Shown here: positions 1 to 13,100 of the stretch, one piece after another
Numbering within the stretch: position 1 is the first letter of the stretch
How the letters are laid out: every line of letters begins with the position of its first letter
From: Boletus sp. NGJ
Lineage: Eukaryota; Basidiomycota; Agaricomycetes; Boletales; Boletaceae
Assembly (NCBI GenBank): GCA_019096195.1
Contig: JAGTXK010000189.1
Location: forward strand, 1 to 64,000
DNA: 64,000 nt
Direction: 5' to 3'
Program-made: the position numbers and the translations under genes
The notes under the pieces: model-generated
Seen by the model: only the letters and a program-made list of their open reading frames with translations
Database searches by the model: none
What the model was told of the DNA's origin: nothing

Positions 1-414
1 ACACCTTGATGGATAGAAAGCCAAGGGTCAGTGCTGTTATTTCATACACCTATATGTTAGGGTAAGGGTTAGGGGTTATTGGGGAATAACGCGTTTAGTG
101 AAAAATGACCAAACATGCGGACAGTTTTTTGAGCCACTATACTATATTTTTCTTTTGTCTATATATGCTAATGATAATGATATTGGACTATCTTTACAAA
201 GGTGCCCAAATTTGGCAATTCAATCAATTGCCCAACCCTGAGTTATGTTACACTAGCCTGATCAGTATATACCCTGACTTGGTTGAAGTCAAGGTTGTTT
301 TGCCAGAAGTCTGAGACAAGCAAGGGGTTTTTATAGCCCCAGGTGAGTATGATGTCAAGTTCCAGCATGATGATTATGTCAAGGTTGAGGTCATCCTCAA
401 ATTGTAGATCCCAT
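1..414. other. Left flank of the retroelement block, no gene seen
   Basis: AT-rich sequence with only short, unconvincing reading frames. Bases 57-75 read TTAGGG-TAAGGG-TTAGGGG, which resembles fungal telomere repeat. No gene or transposon end is recognisable here. Confidence 0.5.
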
Positions 415-419
415 GAGGT
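415..419. repeat. Target-site duplication of element A (left copy)
   Basis: The 5-mer GAGGT lies directly before the TG that opens the left LTR and is repeated at 18665-18669 directly after the CA that closes the right LTR. A 5-bp duplication is the usual footprint of a gypsy integrase. It shows that 420-18664 entered as one element and later grew by nested insertions. Confidence 0.85.
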
Positions 420-731
420 TGAAATGTTTTCCACATTATTTTCCTATTCCCCACACTACTTAGCTAAATGGATGACCAATGAACACTTACGCATTAGCTA
501 GACGACTGCACCTAGGCCGGTGACACCATACGTATGTCATAGAAACACCTAGTACATTACATCACCTTCTAGCACCTTCCACACCGGCCCTAAAGCTAGT
601 CCATGCCCATACCTCACGCATATAAATAGTAGCATATTCTGTAGTAAATACACATTCTTGGAATTGCCATTTTACACTCGGAATTTCACCCTCGTGTGAC
701 ACCAAGTGTTGTCGGTCCCCTTTTCCTTTCA
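420..731 (+). repeat. 5' LTR of element A
   Basis: A 312-bp terminal repeat running TG...CA, matching 18352-18664. A TATAAA box lies at 621-626. The likely transcript start at 654 is 33 bases downstream and opens the 12-mer that pairs with the primer-binding site. Confidence 0.93.
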
Positions 732-743
732 AATTCCAAGAAT
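732..743 (+). promoter_or_regulatory. Self-priming primer-binding site of element A
   Basis: AATTCCAAGAAT directly abuts the LTR end and is the exact reverse complement of ATTCTTGGAATT at 654-665 inside the LTR. In Tf1/sushi elements the 5' end of the mRNA folds back onto such a site and primes reverse transcription in place of a tRNA. The pairing is seen here; the use is inferred from the family. Confidence 0.8.
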
Positions 744-1493
744 ACCCTTGGTCGCTGAACACTTTGTTCCCTGACCACCTTCCCTCCATCACCACAGCCT
801 CACCATCATCTTTAACAACACACTTGTACTTTCTCCACTCCCCTCTCCCCACATCCATCTCTTGGAACAATTGTAGACCCTGACAGGCATAAAACTCTAA
901 AGGAGTTCGATTAGTGATATGCGTAATACTAGCCTACTAGGTGGTTGCGAGGGTCGAACACAGGCTACAACCAAGGGAGAAGATAAGGAGATCAGAGAAC
1001 CTTTGGTTCCAACTCTTTACACCTACCTTGTCCCACCTTCTGTTGCCCCCACAGCCTAGAAGATCCGTTGGCATTCATGACACATGCCCGAGTTACACTC
1101 AATACCATTGGTGTTCATGATACACACTCAAGTAACACTCGCTCATCAAGGGTCTTCTTTGCAGTACCATCTTCCTTCACTATTCTGCATAATTCCAGGC
1201 ATGTTGCTGAGCACCGCCAGGTCGCTTCCATTCCCTGCTTCCACTCATTGCCAGCCACTCCTGGCACGAGTTTTGCTGGTCTCTACCCATCACGTCCTGT
1301 CAGCGCAGTATGCACCCTCCTCTCATACACTGCTTGCTTTCGGTGTCTTCATGCCCCACAAATTCAACCCAATGAACTACTCGTTAGAGTACTCACCAAC
1401 TTCCTTGTCTTCCTGAACAACCAATATCATTGAGTTACTTCAACTCGCCCACACCAACCCCCGGACCCTCCCACCGCCAAAGCCAGAGTACCT

Positions 1494-4400
1494 TTGGGGA
1501 AAATGGCTGTGGCACTTGAAGACATTAGGGTTGACACGTTGACCACACCAACCCAATCACCCATAGAGGCCCCATCCCCCCAAAACCCGCTGACCACCTC
1601 AGCACACAGGATTCTACAACCTGGAATTCCCCCTGGCCTCATCTCCGCTATGCCTACAAACACACTTCTCCACCACCAACACCCAGTCCTGCTAATGGAC
1701 CCAGTTGGGACCTGGTTAGCTGCATTTGACGCATGGCAAAGGATTTATACCAGAGCAGGAATGGCAGCTGGTCCACCACCTCCTTCTCTGCCAAACCTCA
1801 CACAACAGACGCTCCCCCACAACCATCCCCACCGTGACACCCTCTCCCAAGCATCCCAAGCTCTCCCACCATTATCCAGGAGCCTGCACACGGCTTCCCC
1901 TGGCCATCCCCAAAACTAGGGAAGTCCCTCACGGTGAAGCCCGAGCATTACAATGGAAACAAAGAGAAGTTTGTGTTGTGGTGGTGCATGATGAAACTCT
2001 ACCTCTCCGGATTCAAAACGACCTCCCGGGACTACCAGAAAATACTAATCATCCTATTCTACCTCCAAGGTAGCAATCCAGTGGGATGCTTTGGAGATCT
2101 CATGACGGCACAGGGGGCTGTCCATATCCTCACCTTCACGAGCTTTGAGGAAAAGCTCAAGAAAAACTTCCAACCCACCAATCTGAAGCGGGTGGCACAA
2201 CAGAAACTCATGGCCCTTAAGCAGGGCAAAGACACAGTGGAAGACTATTTCACCAAATTGTACTACTATGCAGAAAAAGCAGAGTTTAATATTGGGTACA
2301 ACAGCCACATCATGGTCAATTTGGTAAGGAGGGCGGTCCACTTGGATGTGGTGGAGTTCATAGAACAAAACCAACCCGCCCTCATCGAGTTGACTGATAT
2401 ACACCAATGGGAGATGGCCCTCATCAAAGCAGCTGACATTCTCGCCAAAATCGCGGATCGAAAAAGGTCAGTCTACATGACTGGGCCCATATACTCCCCC
2501 TATTTCATCCCCTGGCCTCGCTATAACCCTCCTGCTGGTCCTCCTCCTGCAGTCATATCCACCCCAATGTGACTGGCATGTTCACTGGTCAAGGCGCACC
2601 AATGGGATTGGATAAAGCACAGGCAGCTGGTGTCTGCCGCAAGTGTTCCAAGCCATGGCCCTGCACCAACCACCCTCCATGCCCTCACCCTCGTCAGGCA
2701 AGAAGCATTGTGATTAACAGGCAAGAAGTATCGCCGGAAATGTTCATGAGTATTAGGGTGATGATAACAAACGCCAAACAAGTAGAAACCACTGTAGAGT
2801 ATGCCCAAAATGTACAAACAGACTTGTCTTTTCTCCTTGTACAGTAGACACCAGCCACCCTACTATACCATACCCTAAGTCATTGCAAAAGAACTATTTT
2901 GCTATCCTTCACAATGATGAGGCTGAATCTGAAGGGGCCCAGGTGAACCTCCCAAGATTGAAACAAATCACCATCCTAAAACGTCCTAGACCCTGAACGA
3001 AAAGTAGAGTTCCAGCCGTCGGTAAAAAGGGAACAATGGATCCAACGATTTGCAAACGATATCACGAAAACACCCAAGAGAACCCAAACGAAAGGCAGAG
3101 ATGTCCTCTCGTTCCTGGCTAAACACACTGGATCCCTTGGTCCATGTGATGGATGAAGGCTCAGGTAGAACACCCTCAATGTTGAGTGCAGCATCAGGCA
3201 CCTGAAGTCCTTCATCCATGACACCAGGGCAATTGAAGTGTCTCAGGACCTCGTTCAGGAACTCTGAACAATGATGTCAGAAGACGCGTACTAGGTCCTA
3301 CAAGACCTACAACACCCCCCTAAATTCCGAAAAGTGTCCTTGTGCATGACGAAAAGAAACTCCCTCAAGATCCTGGTAAGGCTAAGCACCTCGAATGGAG
3401 AGCAAACGGAAGTCAAGGCACTTATCAACTCTGGATGCACAGGATTGTCGATTCACGAGAGCTTTGTCGCGGAAAAGGGAGATGCAAACACACTCGTTAC
3501 CCCACATCTTGACAATATACAACACCAACAGCACCACCAATGCTGGAGGCAAAATCGAAAAGTTTGTCATTGTTGAACTCCAGATCCAAGACCATAAGGA
3601 ACAGATCGCCCTAGCGGTAACCAACCTGGGGCCGAACACCATCTTTCTGGGACGCAATTGGCTGAAGATGCACAATCCGGCCATTGATTGGAAAACTGGA
3701 CGAATCTCGTTTCGATGTGGAAACAACCATGCCACTGCATCGGTCGATGACAAAGACGACGAAGCGGACAAGGACTTTGCTCCTTCACAAGGAGATAGGC
3801 TATTCCGACTGGACAACGACGAGTATATACGTAATGTTGCCACGGAAGTAGCCATCAAAAGACTATGTTCAAAAGAGAAAGAAGACCTTTGAGGAGGCAG
3901 CACCCGGATACATCCACAAATTCAAGGACATGTTCACAAAAGAGAGCTTCAACACGCTCCCCCCAAGACGTCCCTGGAACCACGCAATCGAGCTGCTCCC
4001 AGGAAACTATGAGGTAGACTGCAAGGTGTACCCCCTGAACACAGGAGAGCAAAAGGAGCTCAACACCTTCCTTGAGGAGAATCTTAAGTCCAGGCGCATA
4101 CGCCCTTCCAAGTTCCCCTTCACATCGGTGTTCTTCTTCATCAAGAAGAAGGATGGACGCCTCCACCCCATACAAGACTACCACAAGCTCAACGCAGTAA
4201 CCCGTCACAACCGATACCCCCTCCCCCTAATCACTGAGCTCGTCGACAAACTGAAAACAGCGAAATACTACACCAAGTTCAACATAAGGTGGGGAGTACA
4301 ATACTGTACAAATGGCGGAAGGAGACGAGTGGAAGGCCGCCTTCCAGACTAACCGCAGGGCTCTTTGAGCCCCTCATGATGTTCTTCAGACTCACCAACT

Positions 4401-5240
4401 CCCCTGCGACATTCCAGACGATGATGAACACACTATTTAAGGAGCTGGTAGACTGAGGCATAGTGGTCATCTACATCAATGATATCATGATATTCACAAG
4501 GACAATAGAGGAGCACTGAAAAGTAGTATGAGAAGTGCTACAAATACTGCAAGACACCCACCTGTACCTAAGGCACGATAAGTGTGATTTTGAAGTCCAA
4601 GAAACCGAATTCCTAGGACTCATCGTCACACAAGATAAGGTCAGGATGGACGCAAAAAAGGTTTCCACTACTGCCAACTGGCCCATCCCCACATCCAAGA
4701 AGACACTCAGAGGTTTTCTCGGATTCCTCAACTTCTACCAATGATTCATCAAGAACTTCGCCATGATAGCACGCCCACTCAAATGTGCTCACGTCGGTGA
4801 AGAAAGATTTCATCTGGACAGACGCTTGCCAGCAAGCATTCAAAGACCTCAAGGCGACCATCATGAGTGCCCCCACTCTCGCCATGCCCACCGATAACGA
4901 CCCTTACCAGGTCAAAACTAACAGTTCTGGCATCAGCATCAGCGTGGTGCTCTCCCAGAAGCATGAAGGGACCTGGCACCCCATCACCTTCATCTTCCGT
5001 TCCCTCAACAACACAGAGAGGAACTGCCACACAGCGGATCTCGAAATGCTCGCCATTATTTATGCCCTCAACAAGTGGTGTCAATACCTCCTCAATGCAG
5101 TGCACCCGGTCAAAATCCTAACTGACCACAAAAACCTCGAGTTCTTCTGCCACCCCCAAGACCTCTCTTGCCGTCAAGCCCAGTGGCAGCAGATCGTCCA
5201 GGAGTACTCTCTGACTATCACTCACCACTCGGGGCAAGAC
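1494..5240 (+). mobile_element. Element A gag-pol remnant, left part
   Basis: A proline-rich gag start is followed by a capsid-type domain around 1.93-2.45 kb that contains a GNKEKFVLWW motif. Next come a retroviral-type protease region, then reverse transcriptase and RNase H of Ty3/gypsy type (ending near 5.24 kb where the copia element sits). The reading frame is broken many times. It is a fossil with no expected product. Confidence 0.85.
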
Positions 5241-5482
5241 TATAGAAGTACACTCAGTACTGGATAGAGTCAGTGACTAGTATGTTCCACACCTGTAGAA
5301 GTACAGTATAATGTATGAGTACAAGGTGTAAAGTAATGATAGACGAGATCTCACCTCAGTACTGGATAGAGTCAGTGACTGAGGTGTAGAGTCGCGTCGA
5401 GACGAAGGTTATCTACACGATTATGTAATACGGATCTAACCGAGTCCGTTTGTACCGTAGTCCATATGAAAATAATACAACA
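5241..5482 (-). repeat. 3' LTR of the copia element
   Basis: A 242-bp copy matching 9813-10053 with about eight differences. Inside it a 9-bp inverted repeat, CACCTCAGT (5352-5360) with ACTGAGGTG (5378-5386), could form a hairpin. The segment CTCAGTACTGGATAGAGTCA occurs twice within this LTR. Confidence 0.9.
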
Positions 5483-8400
5483 CTCCCCCTCAAACGGAAG
5501 GGTGTAGGCCGAGTTCCTGTGTGAAATGTTTTAATGCTAGGAAGAGCTTTCATAAGAGTGTCTGCAATCATGTCATTCAAAGGGCAATAGAGAAAACGAA
5601 TAGAACCATCCTCAACACTGAAACAAATAAAATGGTAATGAATGTCAATGTGTTTCGTACGTGTGTGATAGCTACTGTCACACGTCAGTGCGATAGCCGA
5701 TTGGTTATCCCCAAAGAGGGTGGTTGGTTGTGTTAATGGATGGAACATTTCTCCAATGAGGCGTCGAAGCCAGAGAGCTTCTTTTGCGGCGTGAGTAGCT
5801 GCAACGTATTCGGATTCAGCAGTGGAGAGCATTACGAGTTCCTGTTTCTTCAAACTCCAGAGAATCGCCCCTCTGTTGACGAAGAAAGCGAAGCCAGTGA
5901 TGGCACGTTGATGCTCCTGTGTAGCCCCATCTGCATCAACATAGCCGATGAGACCTTGAACTTGTGTTCCAAAGGTTAGCACAAGTGATTTCGTTCCAAT
6001 CAGATAACGGTAAATTCGCTTTACGGCTTCCCAATGGTCCCACCCAGGGTTTGCGTTGAACTGTGAGACGAAAGAGGTTGCGAATGCGATGTCTGGTCTA
6101 GTACCGGTAGCAAGGTGAATGAGGGAACCGACAGCTTGACAATATGGAACATTTCGCATACGAGCGATCTCGCTAGTGGTCTTAGGACACTGCGACTCCA
6201 ACAATTGGATATGCAGATCAAGAGGAATTGCGACGGGTTTCGCATCAGCAAAATTGTACTTGGTTAGGATCGCATTGGCATAGGACTCCTGGGAGAGAGA
6301 TATGGTGTGCGTCTTTCAATCATGCATGACCTTCATCCCCAGTAACCAACTGATTGGTCCTAAATCCGTGATTTGAAAATGTGCACTGATCTCATCTTTA
6401 AATGCTTTGATGAGAGTCAAAGAGCTTCCTGTGACTGTACAATCATCAATGTGTGATGCAAGGATTAGGATGTTGTGCGCTATCCTTGCAACAAATACCC
6501 CCCAGTCCACTTCCATGCGTGTGAAGCCTAAGTCATGCAGCATGTTGCATAATCGGCGATACCATTTGAGTGCGCCTTGCTTAGAGCCATAGATGGCGAC
6601 GCAAAGTTGCGCGACTAGGTCACAACCTTGTTTTTCGAAACCGGGTGGTAGTTCCATGAAAATCACTTCATTTTCATTGAGTTTACCATTTAGGAATGCA
6701 CTGTGGAAGTCAAAAATGTCGATGTCCCAGTCCCGACGTGCTGCAATCGCTAAAATAAGTCGAAGTGAAGCGAGGCGTGCACAACGGGTGCATAGATTTC
6801 ATCGTAGTCAACGCCATACTGTTGAGTAAAACCCCGCACAACAAGTCGTGCCTTGTACTTGTCGATTTCATCCGCTGAGTTCTTCTTTATCTTGAAGACC
6901 CATTTGCAGCTTACGATGTTGGTGTTTTGGGGACGTTCGACAACATTCCAGGTGTGCACGTCGTCAAGACTTTCCAATTCAGCGTTGATCGCTTCTTCCC
7001 ACTTGGGCCAATCAGGTCACTTTTTGGCTTCATCAATAGTCACCGGTTCGAGTCCTTCTGCATCCACACTTCCAGTCAGCAGTGCAAACACCACTCCTGA
7101 GTCATCGAATTTGCACGCCGTCAAGGCATGTTCAACTGCACCCTCGACTATGTGCATCCCTTTAGGCAAGACTTGGTCATCCGTTCGTCCGTCGTGAGTC
7201 CCCTCTCCGCCTCGCAACATGTGGATGTACATCGAGTCAAAGCGCTGATGACTTGAGCATCGCAGTTGCTTGCTGTCTGGATTTGAACTCTCAAAATCAT
7301 CACCCAGATGGTCGACGGGTCGTTTCTCGAGTGTGGGTGCGGGGGCTTGAACAGGGACGGGTGCATCAGGTTTGGACTTGGTGGGTGACATGCACTGATC
7401 ATTGTTGCTAGGATTTTCGAAATGAATTGACAAAAATTTATTGTGGCATTTGAAGGTGACATTGCGCTCAATAACGACTGCATGTCGATCTGGCAAGTAG
7501 ATTCGGTGTGCCGTTGATTCTGAATTGTATCCTACCCAGTGACCTTCAATAGCACGGTCATCCAGCTTTGATCCAGAGCGGTCCAGGACCCAGCACTTCA
7601 AACCCCAGACTGGCAAGTCCCTAAGGTGAGGTTTCTTTCCGTATAGCATTTCATACAGTGTTTTGCCGTCTAGCGCTTGAGTCGCTGATCTGTTTTTAAC
7701 CCACACGACGTGTAAAAGAGCTTCTCCCCACAGCATCTTCGGTAGTCCGCTCGCATGCAAGATAGTGCGTACGCGTTCCACTAGAGTTCGGTTCAGTCGT
7801 TCCGCAACGCTGTTATGTTGAGGTGTGTCATGGGTGGTAAATTTTCGTTCTGTCCCACTGCGATTCAAGTGACGAGAAAATTCGTTGGATAGGTACTCCC
7901 CCCCATGGTCAGAATGAAGCTGTTTGACAGAGATGCCATGTTGCGTCTTCAGCCAACACTCGAACTCCAGGTAAGCGGAAAACGTGTCCGATTTCGCAAA
8001 TAACAGACTGACACACATATAGCGGGTATGGTCATCTGTAAACGAGCAATAGTAGCTCCGTTTTCCAGGCGTTTGGACAGGGGATGGGCCCCATACATCG
8101 GTATGTATTTTGTCACCAAGTGCCATCGTATGGGTAGGCTCACGAGTGGTACCGATAGGTTTGCATACTACTTTTCCGTATTCGCAAGCAACGCATTGGC
8201 CCATATCAGTGTGGTCTGGATGTAATGTGACACCCGAGATCATCCCTTTTGACAGCATTTCACGAATGGTGGGAATACCAATGTGCGATAAATGAGCATG
8301 GAGGTCTTCCATGGTAACCTGTTCTTCATCTTTCGCGATCGCTGCGGTCGGGACTTGGTATGTGTGTTGTGTACAATACAGACCGTTCGTGATGCTAACT

Positions 8401-9812
8401 CCCCTGAGAAGCTTTTTATGTGCATCAAAGATCTGACAGGTGGGTCCATCAAAGACCGCACGACATCCCGCTTGGGTAAGACGGCCAATAGATACCAGGG
8501 TAACATGCATGCTCGGTGCATATAACATGTCTTTCAAGAGGATCCAAGTTCAAGAGGATCCATTTGGAAGATATATGGGTAAGTCACCTTTCCCAATTGC
8601 GTTGAAAGTGCCATTGTCGGCTCCTTGGATAGGCTTAGGTGGAATGGAAATGAAGTTGACAAAACGTTCGCATGAAGGAGAAAGGTGTTGTGATGCTCCA
8701 CTGTCGTATAACTCGGGAACACTCGCTGTGTCTATGCATGCAAGGAAAGCTTTGCTGTCATGGACAATGTCCAGGGAGGCGAGCCACGCATAGTCGGGCT
8801 GGACCACTGCACAAGGCTGATCTGCTGCATGCACTGAAGTAGAACCTTTCCCATTCTTCAAGTCTTTGTCTTTAGATTTCTTTCCACGAGGTTTCCATCC
8901 TTTGGGGGCTTGCCCGGCCTTTCCACCACCTTCCTCCCAGCAATCGCCAATTTTGTGCCCAGTCCAACCACAGTTGTGACAGGAACCAAGGAATTTCTGA
9001 CGAGATCCTTTTCGCTTAGACGCATCCACTCCAAAAGCAGAATCTTCTGGTGACGAACTTTTGCCTTTGGATTTGCCGCCATCTTGAAGAGTGAGTCTGT
9101 CGTACTCTTCCAAGACAATATCCATCAGGTCGTCAGGAGTAATGGTCTTTTGCTGTAGGTGCATGGTAGACGAAAGTGATGCTAAGCCAGGGTTGTAGGA
9201 ACAAGGGAGTGACGCATATATGATGTTAAAGAGGTCGTCATCAGACACTGGCCGTCTGATCGATGCAAGCTCTTCGTGCATTGCAATAATTTTGTCAATA
9301 TGCACGTGCATGCGTCCCCACCATCCTTCAGTTTCAGCTTGCCTAACTGTCGACGCATCTCTGCACCGACTACAATAGAGTGCTGTTCAAAGAGAGCGCT
9401 CAACGTTGTGAAGTATTCGGAAGCACTTGTCTTGTTGACCAGTCGAATGAAAAGGGAGTTAGGGAGCATATTGGCGATGATATGTCAGACTTTAGCATCC
9501 TTCTCGACCCATGTTGTCAGGTCCTTGGTATATTCCGTGACCGCTTTCACCTCATCCGGAGTTGTCGCTGTCCATCCACTCAGTTTTCCGATTGCTGGAT
9601 CTATCGGTTTAGGTGTCGTGCCGTTGAGGTACCCACCAAGTCCTCGACTGGCTACGACCACCTGGAGTCGGACCTTCCAAGTGGCCCACTCCTTACCGGA
9701 CGTGTCAAGCTTGGGCAGCTTAATCTCCTCGGATGTTGTAGTACTCATTATGGTGAATATATGCACATCGTTTATGAGTTTTTCTCACGATTAGAGCATG
9801 GGGCTTATAACC

Positions 9813-10053
9813 TGTAGAAGTACACTCAGTACTGGATAGAGTTAGTGACTAGTGTATTCCACACCTGTAGAAGTACACTAAAATGTATGAGTACAAGGTG
9901 TAAAGTAATGATAGACGGATCTCACCTCAGTACTGGATAGAGTCAGTGACTGAGGTGTAGAGTCGCGTCGAGACGAAGGTTATCTACACGATTATATAAT
10001 ACGGATCTAACCGAGTCCGTTTGTACCGTAGTCCATATGAAAATAATACAACA
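9813..10053 (-). repeat. 5' LTR of the copia element
   Basis: A 241-bp terminal repeat with TG...CA ends, followed outside by the AAGAC duplication. It carries the same hairpin (9923-9931 with 9949-9957) and the same internal duplication as its partner. Just inside the element, on the minus strand, the sequence GGTTATAAGCCCC resembles the complement of an initiator-tRNA anticodon stem-loop, the half-tRNA priming used by copia. That reading is tentative. Confidence 0.9.
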
Positions 10054-10169
10054 AAGACAAACCCTGCTGACCCTCTGTCCCAGAGGCCAGACTTTGAAAA
10101 AGGGGTGGAACGCGACAACACCGCCCAAACTCTCCTCTCCTGACACCCTCTTTTCACCCCCCTCCTCCC

Positions 10170-13100
10170 CAATATCCCTCCATGTATATAAGGTAGCGTA
10201 CCAACACCTGTATTCTCTAGTCTTGAAATTCCTTTTCTCTCCTGTGGATAGCACTCTTCGCGCCCCTAAGGATATTAAGGCTTTTCTCTTTCAAATTTCA
10301 AGACTACTACCTTGTCCCTGGGCTCTTCGCCTCTGGACACTTCCTCCCATCTACATCGCTTTTTGCCTAGTAGAGCAAACTTTTTGCTCTCTAGTACCGC
10401 TCCTGCCTTCGACCCCAACACTCCCTGCATCTAGCCTCAAAAGAACTGTGACCCTCCGTTAGCATTAAGCGTAACACCCAGCTTATTACAGTGGTTGCTA
10501 GTGCGGAGTCCTGTCGCAGCTGCAGGTGAAAATAAGGAGTTAGGAGTCACCTTTCTCATTCCTCCATCCGCCTTCCGAGCACGTGGGCTCTTTGCCGCCG
10601 CTCACCCCATACCGGACCCCAGGTTTAGGGGAACCTGCTGGTGCACGTGAAGCACTCAAGTAGAGCACTCGTAGAAGCGCTCATCTATATGCCCATCCAG
10701 CGTAATAAATTAGGATAACATTGCTACTGGGCATAGTGCACTAGCCCTGCTTCTCTGGTGGTTGTCAACCAGGGCGTACGTTGGTACTACGATAGTGTAC
10801 CCCGGTTCACGTGATCACCAGTAACGTCATGTAGGTGTGATAGCTGGGATTTATCTTGACTTTCCTGGCGTGCACCACCTTCCTGTAGTAAGGAAGTTAT
10901 CCTCTGGTCCCCTTACTTGACTCTCCCACTTCTCGATGGTGTGCAGTCTTTCTGCCGTCTTCTTTTTAAAGCTGCCTTTGGACTTCCCCCACACTTACAA
11001 TGTCTTCTGGCGACGATACATCTGGGTGCATCCAGACTACACCTTCATCATCCACACCATTCTTACAACCTACCCCTCACACACTCACCACCTCCAAACC
11101 ATCACATGCCTCACCGAAATCGCCGGACTACGACAAGATGACCACCATCCCCTCACTGTACTCCTGCCCTGCCTCCATCGCCCCAGCACTGGGCAGCTTC
11201 ATGGACCTGGCCCAGAGAGTAGTGGCCCAAGGCCTGCCTACCCTCCAACTGGCACAACCAACCCCACACACCCCTGTCGCGACACACCTGCAACAAGAGG
11301 TCGTCCAGTACAATTTGCACCAGTCGGTGCTCCGGTACAACCTCTGGCATCAGGAGTTTGCGGCAGACCCAGGAGCGGCTGGACCACCACCCCCAATCAA
11401 GGTTCCTCGCATGGACCCCCCCGCTCTAGACCCCTCCATGCTAGCCACCCCGAGCCACCACACCATTCGGGTCAACATACCATCCCCTACGAGAACACCC
11501 CGGGTCCAGCCTCACTATCTGCCACAGGCCCCTCCTCCTTCATGCCCACTGCCGTCCCCGCTGTCGCCCTCCTCCCACCCGAATTCACCTGGGCTCCCGA
11601 GAGCTGCAGCACATGGTTTTCCCCCTATGTCCCCGAGGATAGGGAAGAGCCTCATGGCTAAACTGGAGCATTATGATGGCAACAAGGAAAAATTCGTGCA
11701 ATGGTGGTGCACAGTAACCCTATACCTCAACAGCTTCGAGACAGAGCCCACCGACCACCAAAAGATCCTAATTACCCTCTCGTACATGCGCGGCGAGAAT
11801 GCGGCCGGCCGCTTCTCCGACCTACTTACTGAAGGCAATGCTTACGCCACAGTAAGCTTCGAATTCTTCACTGACAAGCTGAAGAAAACCTTCCAACCTG
11901 CTGGCCTCACCAGAATGGCTGAACAAAAGCTCTTTTCCCTCCGGCAGGGGAAAGACACTGTTGAGGATTACTTTACCCAGCTATATCAACTGGCGATAGA
12001 AGCCAAATTCGACGTGTGAATCAACAGCAGGACAATCATAAACCAGATCCGCCACCAAGCTTGAAACGACCTGGTGGAGTACGTAGAAAGGTACAAGCTG
12101 GATCTTATTGACAGCACCGACGTCCGCGAATGGGAGACCGCCCTCGTATGGGCAGAAGAGGTACTTGGCGCCATTGTGGAGCGCAAGAAGGCCTCCTCCG
12201 TCTACACGACAGGCCCCACTTACAACCCTTGATTCGTACCACGCCCCCGTTACAATCCGCCCGCCGCACCACCCCCCTTGATGTCCGCATCCTCAACAAA
12301 CCAGGACGTTCCCTGGACAAGGCACTCCTATGGAGCTTGACAAGGCGCGCGCAGCTGGGCTGTGCAGGAAATATAGGAAACCATGGCCGTGCATCGACCA
12401 CCCTCCCCGTCCTCGCCCACAGGCGAGAAGCATCACAGTAAATGGACAAGAGGTTTCCCCTGAAATGTTTGCTACTATACGAGCCATGATGGACTCGGCC
12501 GAGGCTTCTAAAGAGGAGCCTGTAGTTTACGCCTCAGATGTACAAAAAGACTCGGGTTTTCAAGCTGTACAGTAGATACCAGTCACCCTACTGTACCCAC
12601 TAAGTCATTGTCACGCAATCAATTCGCTGTATTAGACATTGACAAGACTGAAACCGTAAACCGAGTGAATCTCCCTGGCACACCGCCAACAAGAAACATA
12701 ACCATCATGCCACGAAAGGTAAAGTTCACGCCATCAGTAAAATGGGACGACGGACCGAACGATGCCGATACCATCCCCCGCAAACATCCGAAGGAGGTAC
12801 GAAAGGAAGAGACGTCCTCTCGCTCTTGGTTGAACACGTTAGACCCCTGGTCTATACGTTGGATGAAGGCCCAGGTGGAGAATACAGATGTAGAACGAAG
12901 CATCCACCATCTCAAGTCCTTTGTCCATGACACAAGAGCGATTGAAGTGTCTCGGAACCTCATGCAAGACCTCTGAAAACTCTCGAACAAGGATGCATAC
13001 TGGGTTCTCCATGACCTACAACACACACCCAAGTTCTGAAAAGCATCCCCTTGAACAGCAAAGAGAAACTCGTTAGAAATCCCTGTGAAAGTGACCTTTG

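Larger units (their letters stand above)
5241..10053 (-). mobile_element. Ty1/copia element nested in element A (fossil)
   Basis: The element lies between direct repeats AAGAC (5236-5240 and 10054-10058). Its LTRs are 5241-5482 and 9813-10053, and it is read on the minus strand. In coding order it shows gag with a CX2CX4HX4C zinc knuckle near 9.0 kb, a DSGA-type protease, a GAG-pre-integrase and integrase block (about 7.0-8.5 kb), reverse transcriptase (about 6.3-7.0 kb) and RNase H (about 5.4-6.2 kb). This protease-integrase-RT order defines Ty1/copia. A purine tract abuts the left LTR on the minus strand. The copy is broken, with about five interruptions. Its LTRs differ at about 3 percent, so it is younger than its host element. 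Confidence 0.93.

Noticed and set aside
12105-12449. Arg/Cys-rich minus-strand frame in element B
   Set aside because: It is an antisense shadow of the gag region, with no start context or motif.
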